DNA from: Eubacterium uniforme
Lineage (GTDB): Bacteria; Bacillota; Clostridia; Lachnospirales; Lachnospiraceae
Direction: 5' to 3'
Assembly (NCBI RefSeq): GCF_900167115.1
Contig: NZ_FUXZ01000014.1
Span: forward strand, 1-64,000
DNA length: 64,000 bases
Under the pieces are notes generated by a model. It was not told the DNA's origin. It searched no databases and worked only from the letters and a program-made list of their open reading frames with translations. Positions 17,642 through 25,920 of the stretch are shown piece by piece; positions within the stretch are counted from its first letter, which is position 1; the number at the start of each line of letters is the position of its first letter. The translations under genes and the position numbers were made by a program.

Positions 17642-19042
17642 CTAGATACCCGAATCATCTTTCGCATCATCGTATCCATAATTTTGTCCTTCATCGTCAA
17701 ATGACTTATATTTTGATTTTTTCTTTGTTACTTTAGGACCACCATCAACTACTTCACCCATCTGTTCATCAGTTGCTAAATCCTTAGGTAACTTTCCATC
17801 CTCCGATGTAGCCTGCCACTGCTGTGTCTGCATGTAATCAGGATAAACTCCTGTATTAGCCTGAAGATTATTACTAATATTTTCAACCGTGTATGATGGC
17901 TGATACTCTTTTTCACCATATAAGAATTCATGTAACTTTGAAACATTATATGATAAGCCTTTAATAATTACGCAACTCTTTCCGCCTAGATCACCAGTTG
18001 TGAATGAGTTAGGAAAACTCTGTGTACCAGATAACTGGAAATCAAATATGATTGGCATCATATTCATAAGTTCATCCCACTGGAAACTTGTTCCAATAAT
18101 CTTTGCATTAGCCTTGTTCTGTGAAAATACCAATTCTGCTGCTTCCTTAAGTTCATTTACACCTGCATCCTTAGCTTTTTCAACAAGTTTCATAATTACA
18201 GAACGCTGTCTAGCAGCACGACCAAAATCATTATTGATAACCGCTCCACTTTCTGGATCATAAAATGCCGTTTTTCTTATACGACAGTATGTTGTAGCCT
18301 GAATACCGTTCAAATGAATATTCTCTCCATAGTTAGTAACTTTAGCTGTTCGTTTTCCAATTGATAACATTGTACTAGACATATGATGGTTAAGCTGACT
18401 CATCTCTTCTTCAGTAAGATTAACATCAATTCCACCTAATGCATCAATAATCTCTGATACGCCAGCGAAGTTAACGACAATATAATCTTTTAAATCCAAA
18501 TCCATGTTTGTATTAATTGTGTTAAGTGCAGCTGTTGGGCCTCCTCTTGCGTATGCCGAGTTAATCTTATCATAAGCAGATGTTCCATCAGCACTTTGAA
18601 TAGCTAAATAACTATCTCTATAAATAGAAACCATTTTTACTTCACTTGTTGTATTATGAATACTAACAATAACAATCGAATCACTGTTAGTTCCACTATC
18701 GAAATTTGCATCTCTCGCATCAATTCCGAACATAACAAAATTAGTATATTCTCCAGAATACATATATTCTGGCAAATCCTCATTTACTTTAATTTTCTTT
18801 TCATCAAATGTAGGATCAAATACTGTACTATTGTAATCTTCCTTACCATAAACACCCATTAGATACTTACCAACAGGAGTTTTTATAAATTCCAATCTTG
18901 CTTTAGGAACAAACAGGAACAATAATACGGCTATTCCAATAATTCCAATCAAAACCTCAATGGCTGTAAGCAATCTCCATAATATCTTAATTTTTTTCTC
19001 TGACATTACAGGTTTATCTGCGGTTATTTCTTTAGTAGACAT
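17642..19042 (-). CDS. LytR-CpsA-Psr (LCP) family cell-wall glycopolymer ligase
   Basis: LCP proteins attach teichoic-acid-like or capsular polymers from undecaprenyl carriers to peptidoglycan. The 466-residue protein has a short cytoplasmic N terminus, one membrane helix (about 24-46) and an external LCP domain (about 95-275) with FVMFGIDARD, SDSIVIVSI, VKMVSIYRDSYL, DKINSAYARGG and the arginine-rich RQRSVIMKLVEK. A low-complexity acidic/basic tail ends the protein. GGAGAAAG precedes the ATG. It is the last gene of a run that includes cdaA, cdaR and galE, which suits a role in envelope polymer assembly. Confidence 0.9.
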   Translation of the reverse strand: MSTKEITADKPVMSEKKIKILWRLLTAIEVLIGIIGIAVLLFLFVPKARLEFIKTPVGKYLMGVYGKEDYNSTVFDPTFDEKKIKVNEDLPEYMYSGEYTNFVMFGIDARDANFDSGTNSDSIVIVSIHNTTSEVKMVSIYRDSYLAIQSADGTSAYDKINSAYARGGPTAALNTINTNMDLDLKDYIVVNFAGVSEIIDALGGIDVNLTEEEMSQLNHHMSSTMLSIGKRTAKVTNYGENIHLNGIQATTYCRIRKTAFYDPESGAVINNDFGRAARQRSVIMKLVEKAKDAGVNELKEAAELVFSQNKANAKIIGTSFQWDELMNMMPIIFDFQLSGTQSFPNSFTTGDLGGKSCVIIKGLSYNVSKLHEFLYGEKEYQPSYTVENISNNLQANTGVYPDYMQTQQWQATSEDGKLPKDLATDEQMGEVVDGGPKVTKKKSKYKSFDDEGQNYGYDDAKDDSGI

Positions 19043-19091
19043 TTACTCTTTCTCCGTTATTATAATTTTCCCTTATTATAATTACCCTTCA

Positions 19092-20108
19092 TTATTTTTT
19101 ATATCCATTTGGATTAGCGCTCTGCCATCTCCATGTATCAGCGCACATATCTTCAATATTATATTTAGCTTCCCATCCAAGTTCAGCCTTAGCAAGTGAA
19201 GCATCTGCATAACATTCATCAATGTCACCAGGTCTTCTTGGAGCAATTACAAATGGGATATCGACGCCACTTGCCTTCTTAAAGCTTTCAATAACCTGAA
19301 GAACACTATAACCATTACCTGTTCCAAGATTATATGCCTTAACACCTGGATTCTCCCAAATCTTTTCAATAGCCTTAACGTGTCCAATTGCAAGATCAAC
19401 AACATGAATATAATCTCTTACACCAGTTCCATCAACTGTATCATAATCATCACCGAATACATTTACCTGTGGAAGCTGACCTGTTGCTACCTTTGCAATG
19501 TATGGCATTAAGTTATTTGGAATACCATTTGGATCTTCACCAATCTTACCACTCTTATGAGCTCCAATTGGATTAAAATATCTAAGTAATAAAATGTTCC
19601 ATTCGTTATCTGAAACATAAAAATCTCTGAACATCTCTTCCTGCATAAGTTTTGTTCTTCCATATGGATTAGTTACAGAAAGTGGAAAATCTTCCTTAAT
19701 TGGAACAGTCTCCGGTTTTCCATAAACAGTTGCCGATGAACTAAATACTAAATTCTTGCATCCATTCTTTCTCATAACATCACAAAGAACTAATGTACCT
19801 GAAATATTGTTCATATAATATTCAAGTGGCTTTGCAACTGATTCACCAACTGCCTTTAATCCAGCAAAATGAATTACTGCATCAATCTTGTTTTCAGCAA
19901 ATACTTTCTCCATTCCTGCTCTGTCATTAATATCTAATTCATAGAACTTTAATGTTTTTCCTGTAATTTCCTGAACTCTCTTAAGTGATTCTTCAGATGA
20001 ATTGCATAAATTATCTACTACTACAACATCCATTCCTGCTTCAAGAAGTTCAACGCATGTGTGACTACCAATATATCCTGCGCCACCTGTTACTAAAATT
20101 TTCTTCAT
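19092..20108 (-). CDS. galE: UDP-glucose 4-epimerase
   Basis: GalE interconverts UDP-glucose and UDP-galactose, feeding galactose use and surface polysaccharide synthesis. The 338-residue protein has the NAD-binding GGAGYIGSH (7-15), the SSSATVYG block with the catalytic Ser/Thr, and YGRTK (Tyr149, Lys153) of extended short-chain dehydrogenases. The ATG at 20108 is preferred because AAAGGAGA precedes it and the Rossmann strand KKILVTGG starts right there. It lies 22 bases after cdaR and about 50 before the LCP gene. Confidence 0.95.
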   Translation of the reverse strand: MKKILVTGGAGYIGSHTCVELLEAGMDVVVVDNLCNSSEESLKRVQEITGKTLKFYELDINDRAGMEKVFAENKIDAVIHFAGLKAVGESVAKPLEYYMNNISGTLVLCDVMRKNGCKNLVFSSSATVYGKPETVPIKEDFPLSVTNPYGRTKLMQEEMFRDFYVSDNEWNILLLRYFNPIGAHKSGKIGEDPNGIPNNLMPYIAKVATGQLPQVNVFGDDYDTVDGTGVRDYIHVVDLAIGHVKAIEKIWENPGVKAYNLGTGNGYSVLQVIESFKKASGVDIPFVIAPRRPGDIDECYADASLAKAELGWEAKYNIEDMCADTWRWQSANPNGYKK

Positions 20109-20130
20109 AATAATTCTCCTTTGTTTCTCT

Positions 20131-21447
20131 TTATCTCTCTGTAGCTTCTGAACTTGATTCAATTTCAGAAGCTCTTTGTGTTTCTTCATTTGTTTCTTTT
20201 TTTAATATTTTAACTTTTGCCTTTACATCATTAATAACTTCATATCCATCCGGAAGAGAAAAACTTACCTGATACTCATCAATTTCCTTTGTGGAACCTG
20301 ATAAATCAACATAGAAATTAATTCTATTAACATCAAACATATTATGATTATCTGGCAAAGCCTTAACGTTAATGATTATCTTTGATGATAATAATGCTGC
20401 CTGATATCCTTCAGGAACATTTGTCCACTTAACATTTTCTTTATTAAGTTCATACATCTTCGTTACCATTTTCTCTATGGTAATTACAACCTGAAACTTT
20501 CTATTCTCAGAATCATAAATCTTCACACCATCTGGAAGATATTTTTCAAGATCAACCGTTATAGTCGTTGTTCTAATTTTTCCTGAAATATCAAACGTTC
20601 CCTTAGGAAGTGTAATATTCTCACATTTTGAAACATCATCCGGTTTACCTATTACCTTAAGTTCAGTGGCTGAGTTTTCAACATCTGTCACTGTACAATC
20701 CTTATCAGGCTCACCCTCAATATTATAATTAATCAAAATACTCTTAGTCATGAGAATCTCAATTTTAACCTTAGTCCTTTGTGATGACATGCTAACTTTT
20801 GAAGGGTCTATTTCCTCGCCATCAGCCTGGTATAATTTAATATCATACTTACCAACAATGTCTCTTGTTGCATCACTAACATCAACATCAACACAAACCT
20901 TGTTTATAAGATTAAGCACTGATGCTCGACCAGTTATATCTATTTTATCTCTACCTATAATCTCCTGACCAATCTCATATCCAGTAAATGGTTGTCCCTC
21001 TGTATTGATTGTAACATCAAATTCCTTAGTAACAACACTTTCTACTGAAACCTGAATAGTTTTGGTTTTCTGATTAATAATTACATAGTTCTGATATGCA
21101 GCATTTTTAAATTCTACATATACTGGAACAGAATATACCTTTGACATCTGTGACAAAGGTGCCTTAGCTATAAAATCACTACTTGATAAATTTGATACCT
21201 TTGATCTTTTACCTGTAATAGTAATCTGTGCAACATTCTCTCCTATGAGATTATATTCTAAATTCTGTCTAGTTAAAGCTTCCGGATCAGTCACTTCTAT
21301 TGGTATTGCGTTAATAGTTTTTGTTATTTCTGGATCATTAACATTAACTACTGCAAGCCAAACTAGAAATGCAAACACAAGAGAGCCTAACTTAAACAGG
21401 ATATTCTCGGTAAGAATACCTTTTACAACTCTTAAGAATTTCTTCAT
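20131..21447 (-). CDS. cdaR: YbbR-domain regulator of diadenylate cyclase (CdaR)
   Basis: CdaR is the membrane-bound partner that modulates CdaA. The 438-residue protein has one N-terminal membrane helix (LFKLGSLVFAFLVWLAVVNV, about 15-34) and an external part made of repeated YbbR domains, recognised by the VEVTDPEAL / IEVTGxxS-like pattern and ITGRASVL. The tail after residue 420 is Ser/Thr/Glu rich. ATG at 21447 has AGGAAGT upstream and lies one base after the cdaA stop codon, so the pair is translationally coupled, as in other Firmicutes. Confidence 0.92.
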   Translation of the reverse strand: MKKFLRVVKGILTENILFKLGSLVFAFLVWLAVVNVNDPEITKTINAIPIEVTDPEALTRQNLEYNLIGENVAQITITGKRSKVSNLSSSDFIAKAPLSQMSKVYSVPVYVEFKNAAYQNYVIINQKTKTIQVSVESVVTKEFDVTINTEGQPFTGYEIGQEIIGRDKIDITGRASVLNLINKVCVDVDVSDATRDIVGKYDIKLYQADGEEIDPSKVSMSSQRTKVKIEILMTKSILINYNIEGEPDKDCTVTDVENSATELKVIGKPDDVSKCENITLPKGTFDISGKIRTTTITVDLEKYLPDGVKIYDSENRKFQVVITIEKMVTKMYELNKENVKWTNVPEGYQAALLSSKIIINVKALPDNHNMFDVNRINFYVDLSGSTKEIDEYQVSFSLPDGYEVINDVKAKVKILKKETNEETQRASEIESSSEATER

Positions 21448-21448
21448 T

Positions 21449-22309
21449 CTACTTCCTGTGTCCTTTCCAAATTTTAAACTTTTTATTATTCTTCTTATTC
21501 TTCTTTCTAACCTTAGGCATAAGTTCTGTCTTAAGATTTTCACCAGTCTTACAAGCTACAAGATTACCACCCTTAGCAAGACTAACTCGTCCTGTTTCTT
21601 CTGATACAATTATTGTATAGCTATCAGTGACTTCACTAATGCCTAACGCTGCTCTATGTCTTGTACCAAGTTCCTTGCTAATAAGCATATTATCTGAAAG
21701 TGGTAAATAACATGTTGCAGCTATTATTCTATCATTCTTTATAATAACAGCTCCATCATGTAGAGGTGTATTATGTTCAAAAATATTAATTAATAACTGA
21801 CTACTTATCTTAGCATCAAGAGTAATTCCTGTATTTACATACTCATCAAGTGCAATATTCTTTTCAATAACAATTAATGCACCAGTTTTATTCTTTGCCA
21901 TTTCAAAAGTAGCTTTAATTATTTCATCATAAACATCTGAATTTATAATGTTTGTAGTATCATCTGGTTTAAATATACCAGTAAACAATCGTCTTTTTCC
22001 TAATTGCTCTAATGCCTTACGAAGTTCAGGCTGGAACACAATTAAAATAGCAATAATACCAACACTTAATGTTTTATTCGCTATCCATAATATAGTACTC
22101 AACTGGAATATGGAGGCTATAATTATAAATAAAAGTAAAAATATAATACCTTTAAGAAGGGACCATGCTCTTGTCTTTTGAATCCACATGGTTATTTCAT
22201 ATACTATAATTGCAAGTATAATAATTTCCACAATGTCAGTATTATACAATTTAGGAATTTCAAAATACTTTAGTACAAAATGTCTAAAATGTTCAAAAAC
22301 ATATCCCAT
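21449..22309 (-). CDS. cdaA: Diadenylate cyclase CdaA (c-di-AMP synthase)
   Basis: CdaA makes cyclic di-AMP, the second messenger controlling potassium and osmolyte balance and cell-wall homeostasis. The 286-residue protein has three membrane helices (about 25-100) and a DAC domain with the catalytic DGA (LHDGAVII, about 183) and GTRHRAALG (RHR, about 215). The C terminus is unusually basic (KVRKKNKKNNKKFK). It is the third gene of an operon that begins with two unknown membrane proteins. Confidence 0.95.
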   Translation of the reverse strand: MGYVFEHFRHFVLKYFEIPKLYNTDIVEIIILAIIVYEITMWIQKTRAWSLLKGIIFLLLFIIIASIFQLSTILWIANKTLSVGIIAILIVFQPELRKALEQLGKRRLFTGIFKPDDTTNIINSDVYDEIIKATFEMAKNKTGALIVIEKNIALDEYVNTGITLDAKISSQLLINIFEHNTPLHDGAVIIKNDRIIAATCYLPLSDNMLISKELGTRHRAALGISEVTDSYTIIVSEETGRVSLAKGGNLVACKTGENLKTELMPKVRKKNKKNNKKFKIWKGHRK

Positions 22310-22355
22310 ATTTGGCCTCCTTTCCTATATATTCCAAACTTATTAATTTATAAAA

Positions 22356-23765
22356 TTACTTATCTTTATTTTCGTCCTTATTTAAACCTGTTGGTCTTGT
22401 ACTAGGTCTGTTAATACCTGTTGTTGATGGTCTTGATGCTCCAGGTCTGCTAGCACTTGATGGTCTCGAAGTAGTAGTTGAACTAGTTGGTCTACTTACA
22501 CTACTTGGTCTTGATGTAGTTGTGCTACTTGGTCTTGTAGTTGTTGGTCTGCTTGCACTTGGTCTACTTGTACTTGATTTACTAACACTGGTTCTTCCAG
22601 CAGTTGGTCTACTTGTACTTGTAACAGACGCTCTTGCACTACTACCCTGTCTACTAGTATCTATAGTACTTCTTCTTGAAGGTACTTTACTTTCAACATC
22701 TTTCTTTATGTCTTTTGCAGCCTTAATATCATCTATGATGTCTTCATTTTCATCTTCTACTTTTTCATATGCTTTCTTTATTTCATCAGCATCTGACTTA
22801 CCAGGTAAAACAACACTTCTTCTCTTTGTCTTTCTAGTATTAATATGTTTAACACTTACTTCAGGTGTTGTAACTGTAATCTTAGGTACAGCCTTAACAT
22901 AATAATAATATTCATCATCCTCAAACTGAGTATGTTCTGTTCTTGTATAATCAACTGAGAATACAAGGAATTCAAATATATATGCTAAAACAATTGAAAC
23001 CATTGTTCCTACAACAATTGAAACAACAGGTGTCTTAACTGCATTTTCAACAACTGTGTTACCAACAAGGAATACAGCAAGGTTTGCAATACCACCACCG
23101 AGAATTGCAATTGCCCATGAATAATTAACTGACATACGCTTAACTGTATATACAATAATAATTACAAGTGTAAATGCTATAACAGTTAAGTACATCTCGT
23201 TATTACCAAGCAATGAACCAATAATCATTTTAAACTTATCTGTAACTGAATCTGCAGACATATTGTTAATAAGTGCAGCATTCTTGCTAATATAACTAAG
23301 TAAATAATAAATGATAGTACCGCATGCTACCGAAACAGCTGAAATTGGAGACAAACAAAGTCCAACAGCTATTGGTATGAAATATGGAATCTTTATAAAG
23401 AAAAAGATAGATGTTAATACCAAAAGAATACTATCATTCCCTGAGAATCGATAATATAAGATGAACATTACTATCATCATAACCATGATTACTAACGCCA
23501 TCTCCATAGATAGGGCATAAACATGAGCTACAATAACAATAGATAATATAATTGTCATCAAACTAAATGGTAAAAATGAAGCAAGTAAAGCAACTATAAG
23601 CATAATTGGTTTAGCTCTAAAAAGAGCCATATAACCTATCTTCTCACCTAGCAAATTCATCGAGAAAAATATAATAAGGAACTTTCCTAGTGCTGAAAGA
23701 TAAACATCATAGTCATTATATATCTTTTTGCATTTTTCCTTAAGCACCAAAATGTTCATTAGCAT
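22356..23765 (-). CDS. Multispanning membrane protein with Ser/Arg/Pro/Thr-rich tail, unknown function
   Basis: The 469-residue protein has roughly eight to ten membrane helices in residues about 25-290. A charged linker follows, then a C-terminal tail (about 365-460) built of repeated SRPS, SRPT and TSRP units with arginine every four to six residues. I do not recognise the family. ATG at 23765 is chosen because GGAGGTGAAGACA precedes it; this start lies 26 bases inside the upstream gene, implying coupling. The gene is followed 46 bases later by cdaA, so it may belong to the c-di-AMP or envelope pathway. The tail is expected to be disordered and strongly positive. The fold resembles polytopic sensor or transport scaffolds, but no transport motif is visible. 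Confidence 0.7.
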   Translation of the reverse strand: MLMNILVLKEKCKKIYNDYDVYLSALGKFLIIFFSMNLLGEKIGYMALFRAKPIMLIVALLASFLPFSLMTIILSIVIVAHVYALSMEMALVIMVMMIVMFILYYRFSGNDSILLVLTSIFFFIKIPYFIPIAVGLCLSPISAVSVACGTIIYYLLSYISKNAALINNMSADSVTDKFKMIIGSLLGNNEMYLTVIAFTLVIIIVYTVKRMSVNYSWAIAILGGGIANLAVFLVGNTVVENAVKTPVVSIVVGTMVSIVLAYIFEFLVFSVDYTRTEHTQFEDDEYYYYVKAVPKITVTTPEVSVKHINTRKTKRRSVVLPGKSDADEIKKAYEKVEDENEDIIDDIKAAKDIKKDVESKVPSRRSTIDTSRQGSSARASVTSTSRPTAGRTSVSKSSTSRPSASRPTTTRPSSTTTSRPSSVSRPTSSTTTSRPSSASRPGASRPSTTGINRPSTRPTGLNKDENKDK

Positions 23766-24183
23766 TGTCTTCACCTCCGTCATCATCACCGTATTTTTCT
23801 TTTTCGTACATTCTTCTTAGCTGTTTCAATCTACCATTATATTCTTTTAAATGCTTTCTAATCTTCACAAATTTAACTAAATATGCCAAATACGCAATAA
23901 GCATATTTAACACCAAAAAAACTACATATCCGATTAGAATGTCCTTACCCATCTTAAAGAAATTAAGAGAAGTAAGATTCTTCATAAGTTCATCCGACTT
24001 ATAAGCAATCACTAATGCCACAACTAAAGCATACGCTATTGTGATTGCAAAAAAAGATCCAATCAAATGTAGTCCTATATAATCACTTTTAAAATATTTA
24101 CTTAATGGAATTTCCTTCCTTCCCTCTTTCTGTTCATACGTTGCTAATTTTGTCATTAAAATGACCTTATCTCTATTAAGCAT
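23740..24183 (-). CDS. Small membrane protein of the cdaA operon, unknown function
   Basis: A 147-residue protein has two clear membrane helices (about 35-60 and 82-105) followed by a basic, heptad-like segment (VKIRKHLKEYNGRLKQLRRM) and an acidic GDDDGGED end. AGGAGA precedes the ATG, and a TATAAT with extended -10 lies 36 bases upstream. It is the first gene of the run to the LCP gene. No family is recognised. Its start-stop overlap with the next membrane protein suggests the two form a complex. Confidence 0.7.
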   Translation of the reverse strand: MLNRDKVILMTKLATYEQKEGRKEIPLSKYFKSDYIGLHLIGSFFAITIAYALVVALVIAYKSDELMKNLTSLNFFKMGKDILIGYVVFLVLNMLIAYLAYLVKFVKIRKHLKEYNGRLKQLRRMYEKEKYGDDDGGEDNANEHFGA

Positions 24184-24218
24184 AATAGTCTCCTATCATA
24201 TGTGCATACTTTCTAAAG

Positions 24219-24227
24219 ATTATATCA
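24219..24227 (-). promoter_or_regulatory. Extended -10 promoter of the cdaA operon
   Basis: On the minus strand TGATATAAT gives a consensus -10 with a TG extension 36 bases upstream of the first operon gene. The -35 position has only a partial match (TAGAAT), which is usual for extended -10 promoters. The rest of 24230-24370 shows only A/T-rich sequence with TTCGTCAT occurring twice. Confidence 0.6.
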
Positions 24228-24372
24228 CATCTCAAACCTTAATTCTACAGGAAATTTCTTAATGTTATCTTAATATTCGTCATAAAAACGCAATAATTTT
24301 GTTCGTCATTTTATTAAAAATTAAGCAACCATTTTCCAATTACACTTTTTATTTTGCCTTGATTTTTCTCTC

Positions 24373-24401
24373 TTGATAATTTATAAAAATTTATATATAA
24401 T
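24373..24401 (+). promoter_or_regulatory. Vegetative promoter of mscL
   Basis: TTGATA (24373-24378) and TATAAT (24396-24401) are spaced by 17 bases. The leader to the mscL ATG is about 60 bases and ends with AGGAGG at 24457-24462, giving a strong ribosome binding site. Confidence 0.85.
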
Positions 24402-24470
24402 AAAATAAGTTATGAGAAATCGGTTTCGTATATTTCACATACGCAAAAAACTTAATAGGAGGATTGGGCA

Positions 24471-24875
24471 ATGAATAAGTTTCTTGAAGAATTCAAAGAA
24501 TTTGCTCTTAAGGGGAATGTTATGGACATGGCTATCGGTGTTGTTATCGGTGGTGCGTTCAAGTCAGTTGTTGACTCACTTGTTAATAACATCATCAACC
24601 CTATAATTGGTTGTTTCTCAGTAGGCGGTCTTAACGGATTATCTTTCAAACTTGGTAAAGCACAACTTTATTACGGTGCATTCATTATGGAAATCATTAA
24701 CTTCCTTGTAATTGCATTTGTACTTTTCACAATTATCAAGGCATTTAACAAAGTTTCAGATTTCAGAAAAGCTCCAGAAGAAGCTCCTGCTGCTACAACA
24801 AAGGTTTGTCCTTATTGTAAGAGTGAAATTCATATAGACGCTACAAAGTGTCCACATTGTGCTTCAGATCTATAG
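24471..24875 (+). CDS. mscL: Large-conductance mechanosensitive channel with zinc-ribbon tail
   Basis: MscL opens under membrane tension to release solutes during osmotic downshock. The 134-residue protein begins with the amphipathic N-terminal helix and TM1 motif (KGNVMDMAIGVVIGGAF), has a shortened periplasmic loop, and TM2 (about 68-92). In place of the usual C-terminal helical bundle it ends with a CPYC...CPHC zinc ribbon (Cys 113, 116, 127, 130). It is one of only two plus-strand genes here and has its own promoter and terminator. Confidence 0.95.
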   Translation: MNKFLEEFKEFALKGNVMDMAIGVVIGGAFKSVVDSLVNNIINPIIGCFSVGGLNGLSFKLGKAQLYYGAFIMEIINFLVIAFVLFTIIKAFNKVSDFRKAPEEAPAATTKVCPYCKSEIHIDATKCPHCASDL

Positions 24876-24892
24876 AGTTTTCTGAATAATAT

Positions 24893-24927
24893 AAAAAGGT
24901 GATTTGAATTATCAAATCACCTTTTTT
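24893..24927. terminator. Bidirectional terminator between mscL and the lipoprotein gene
   Basis: AAAAAGGTGATTTGA and TCAAATCACCTTTTTT form a 15-bp hairpin with T-runs on both strands. It serves mscL (plus) and the convergent protease-cassette operon (minus). Confidence 0.9.
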
Positions 24928-24929
24928 AT

Positions 24930-25901
24930 TTATTCCAATACATGTTTTTCAGCATACACTATATCTATAATATCACTATATTCTTTTAATGCATCTTTCA
25001 ACTCTTCTTTTTTATTTGCTGTAATTGTATCGTTTACTTCAATTACAATTTTACAACCATCTACTGATACATTATTAACATCTTCATTCTCCATAAGAAT
25101 ATTATTAATTTTATCCGATATAGCTTTCAATTCTTCAACAGAGTATTTACTTTTTTTGTATATTATTAAATCCTTATCTATTATCTTTTCAATATTTGCT
25201 TTGTATTTTTCTTTTTCATCTTTCATATATATGATTAAGTACAACTTATCATCAACAATTTCTTGCGAATAGCCTCCATACCACTTCTCATTATTAAAAT
25301 TCTGAACCATCGCAATACAAGAATTAATCGTTTTTTCTCTGTTATATGTCTCTAAATAATCCTTGTTTATATCAATTTTCAGATTAGTTATAAGCCAATT
25401 ATCAAACTCATCATATCCACTTTTAAAACGAACATAATTTTCATCTTCATCTACACTATCAACAAAAGCTACCATATCTTTTGTTAACGGATTATAATGT
25501 ATAACATTGTAATTACCATATTCATCATATATATATATATCACGTTCTTTAACTTTCTCACACTCTTCCAACTCAATATCATCACCTTTTTTTTCTCCTA
25601 TTTTCATCTCACCAACTTTTTCATAAAAATACTTTATTTTATCCTCATCAATTATATCCACATCTGGGATACTAATCCATGAAGTATCAATCGATTCATT
25701 AACTTTTACAACAATCTTATTAATTTGTTTATATGAGCAAATATTTCTCGATTTCCAATAATCAAAACCATCTCTTAATTCGTTCGTTTCTTTATTTGTT
25801 ATTTCTTCATTTATATTCTCTTCTTTTTTTTTTCTACATCCGCAACAACTACTCACCACTCCCAAAACTAAAAGTATTAAAAATACATTTTTTTTACCCA
25901 T
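24930..25901 (-). CDS. Lipoprotein with detached protease-propeptide-like C-terminal domain
   Basis: A 323-residue lipoprotein has a signal ending VVSSCCGC (Cys about 19-22) and a charged linker. Its N-terminal half is unrecognised. The C-terminal part (about 205-320) parallels the propeptide of the protease encoded next door: WYGGYSQEIVDDKLYLIIYM against AGAYIDDNDELVVML, and SKYSVEELKAISDKINNI then VSVDGCKIVIEV against YTYKELDDVKKIIINKM then VGIDEKNNVVEV. These are hallmarks of streptogrisin/alpha-lytic-protease propeptides. ATG at 25901 is chosen for its GGAAGA site and signal peptide. It is the last gene of the cassette. It may be a membrane-tethered foldase or inhibitor of the protease; the domain match is seen, the role is inferred. 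Confidence 0.7.
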   Translation of the reverse strand: MGKKNVFLILLVLGVVSSCCGCRKKKEENINEEITNKETNELRDGFDYWKSRNICSYKQINKIVVKVNESIDTSWISIPDVDIIDEDKIKYFYEKVGEMKIGEKKGDDIELEECEKVKERDIYIYDEYGNYNVIHYNPLTKDMVAFVDSVDEDENYVRFKSGYDEFDNWLITNLKIDINKDYLETYNREKTINSCIAMVQNFNNEKWYGGYSQEIVDDKLYLIIYMKDEKEKYKANIEKIIDKDLIIYKKSKYSVEELKAISDKINNILMENEDVNNVSVDGCKIVIEVNDTITANKKEELKDALKEYSDIIDIVYAEKHVLE

Positions 25902-25920
25902 ATGTTCTTCCTTCCGAATA

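Noticed and set aside
22400-22640. CRISPR-like or tandem DNA repeat
   Set aside because: The repetitive look comes from codons for Ser-Arg-Pro-Thr in the membrane protein tail; unit length is irregular and there are no spacers. No CRISPR array was seen elsewhere either.
22522-22902. 126-residue plus-strand open frame
   Set aside because: It is the mirror of the Ser/Arg-rich tail of the minus-strand gene, has no ribosome binding site and gives a Leu-rich artificial protein.
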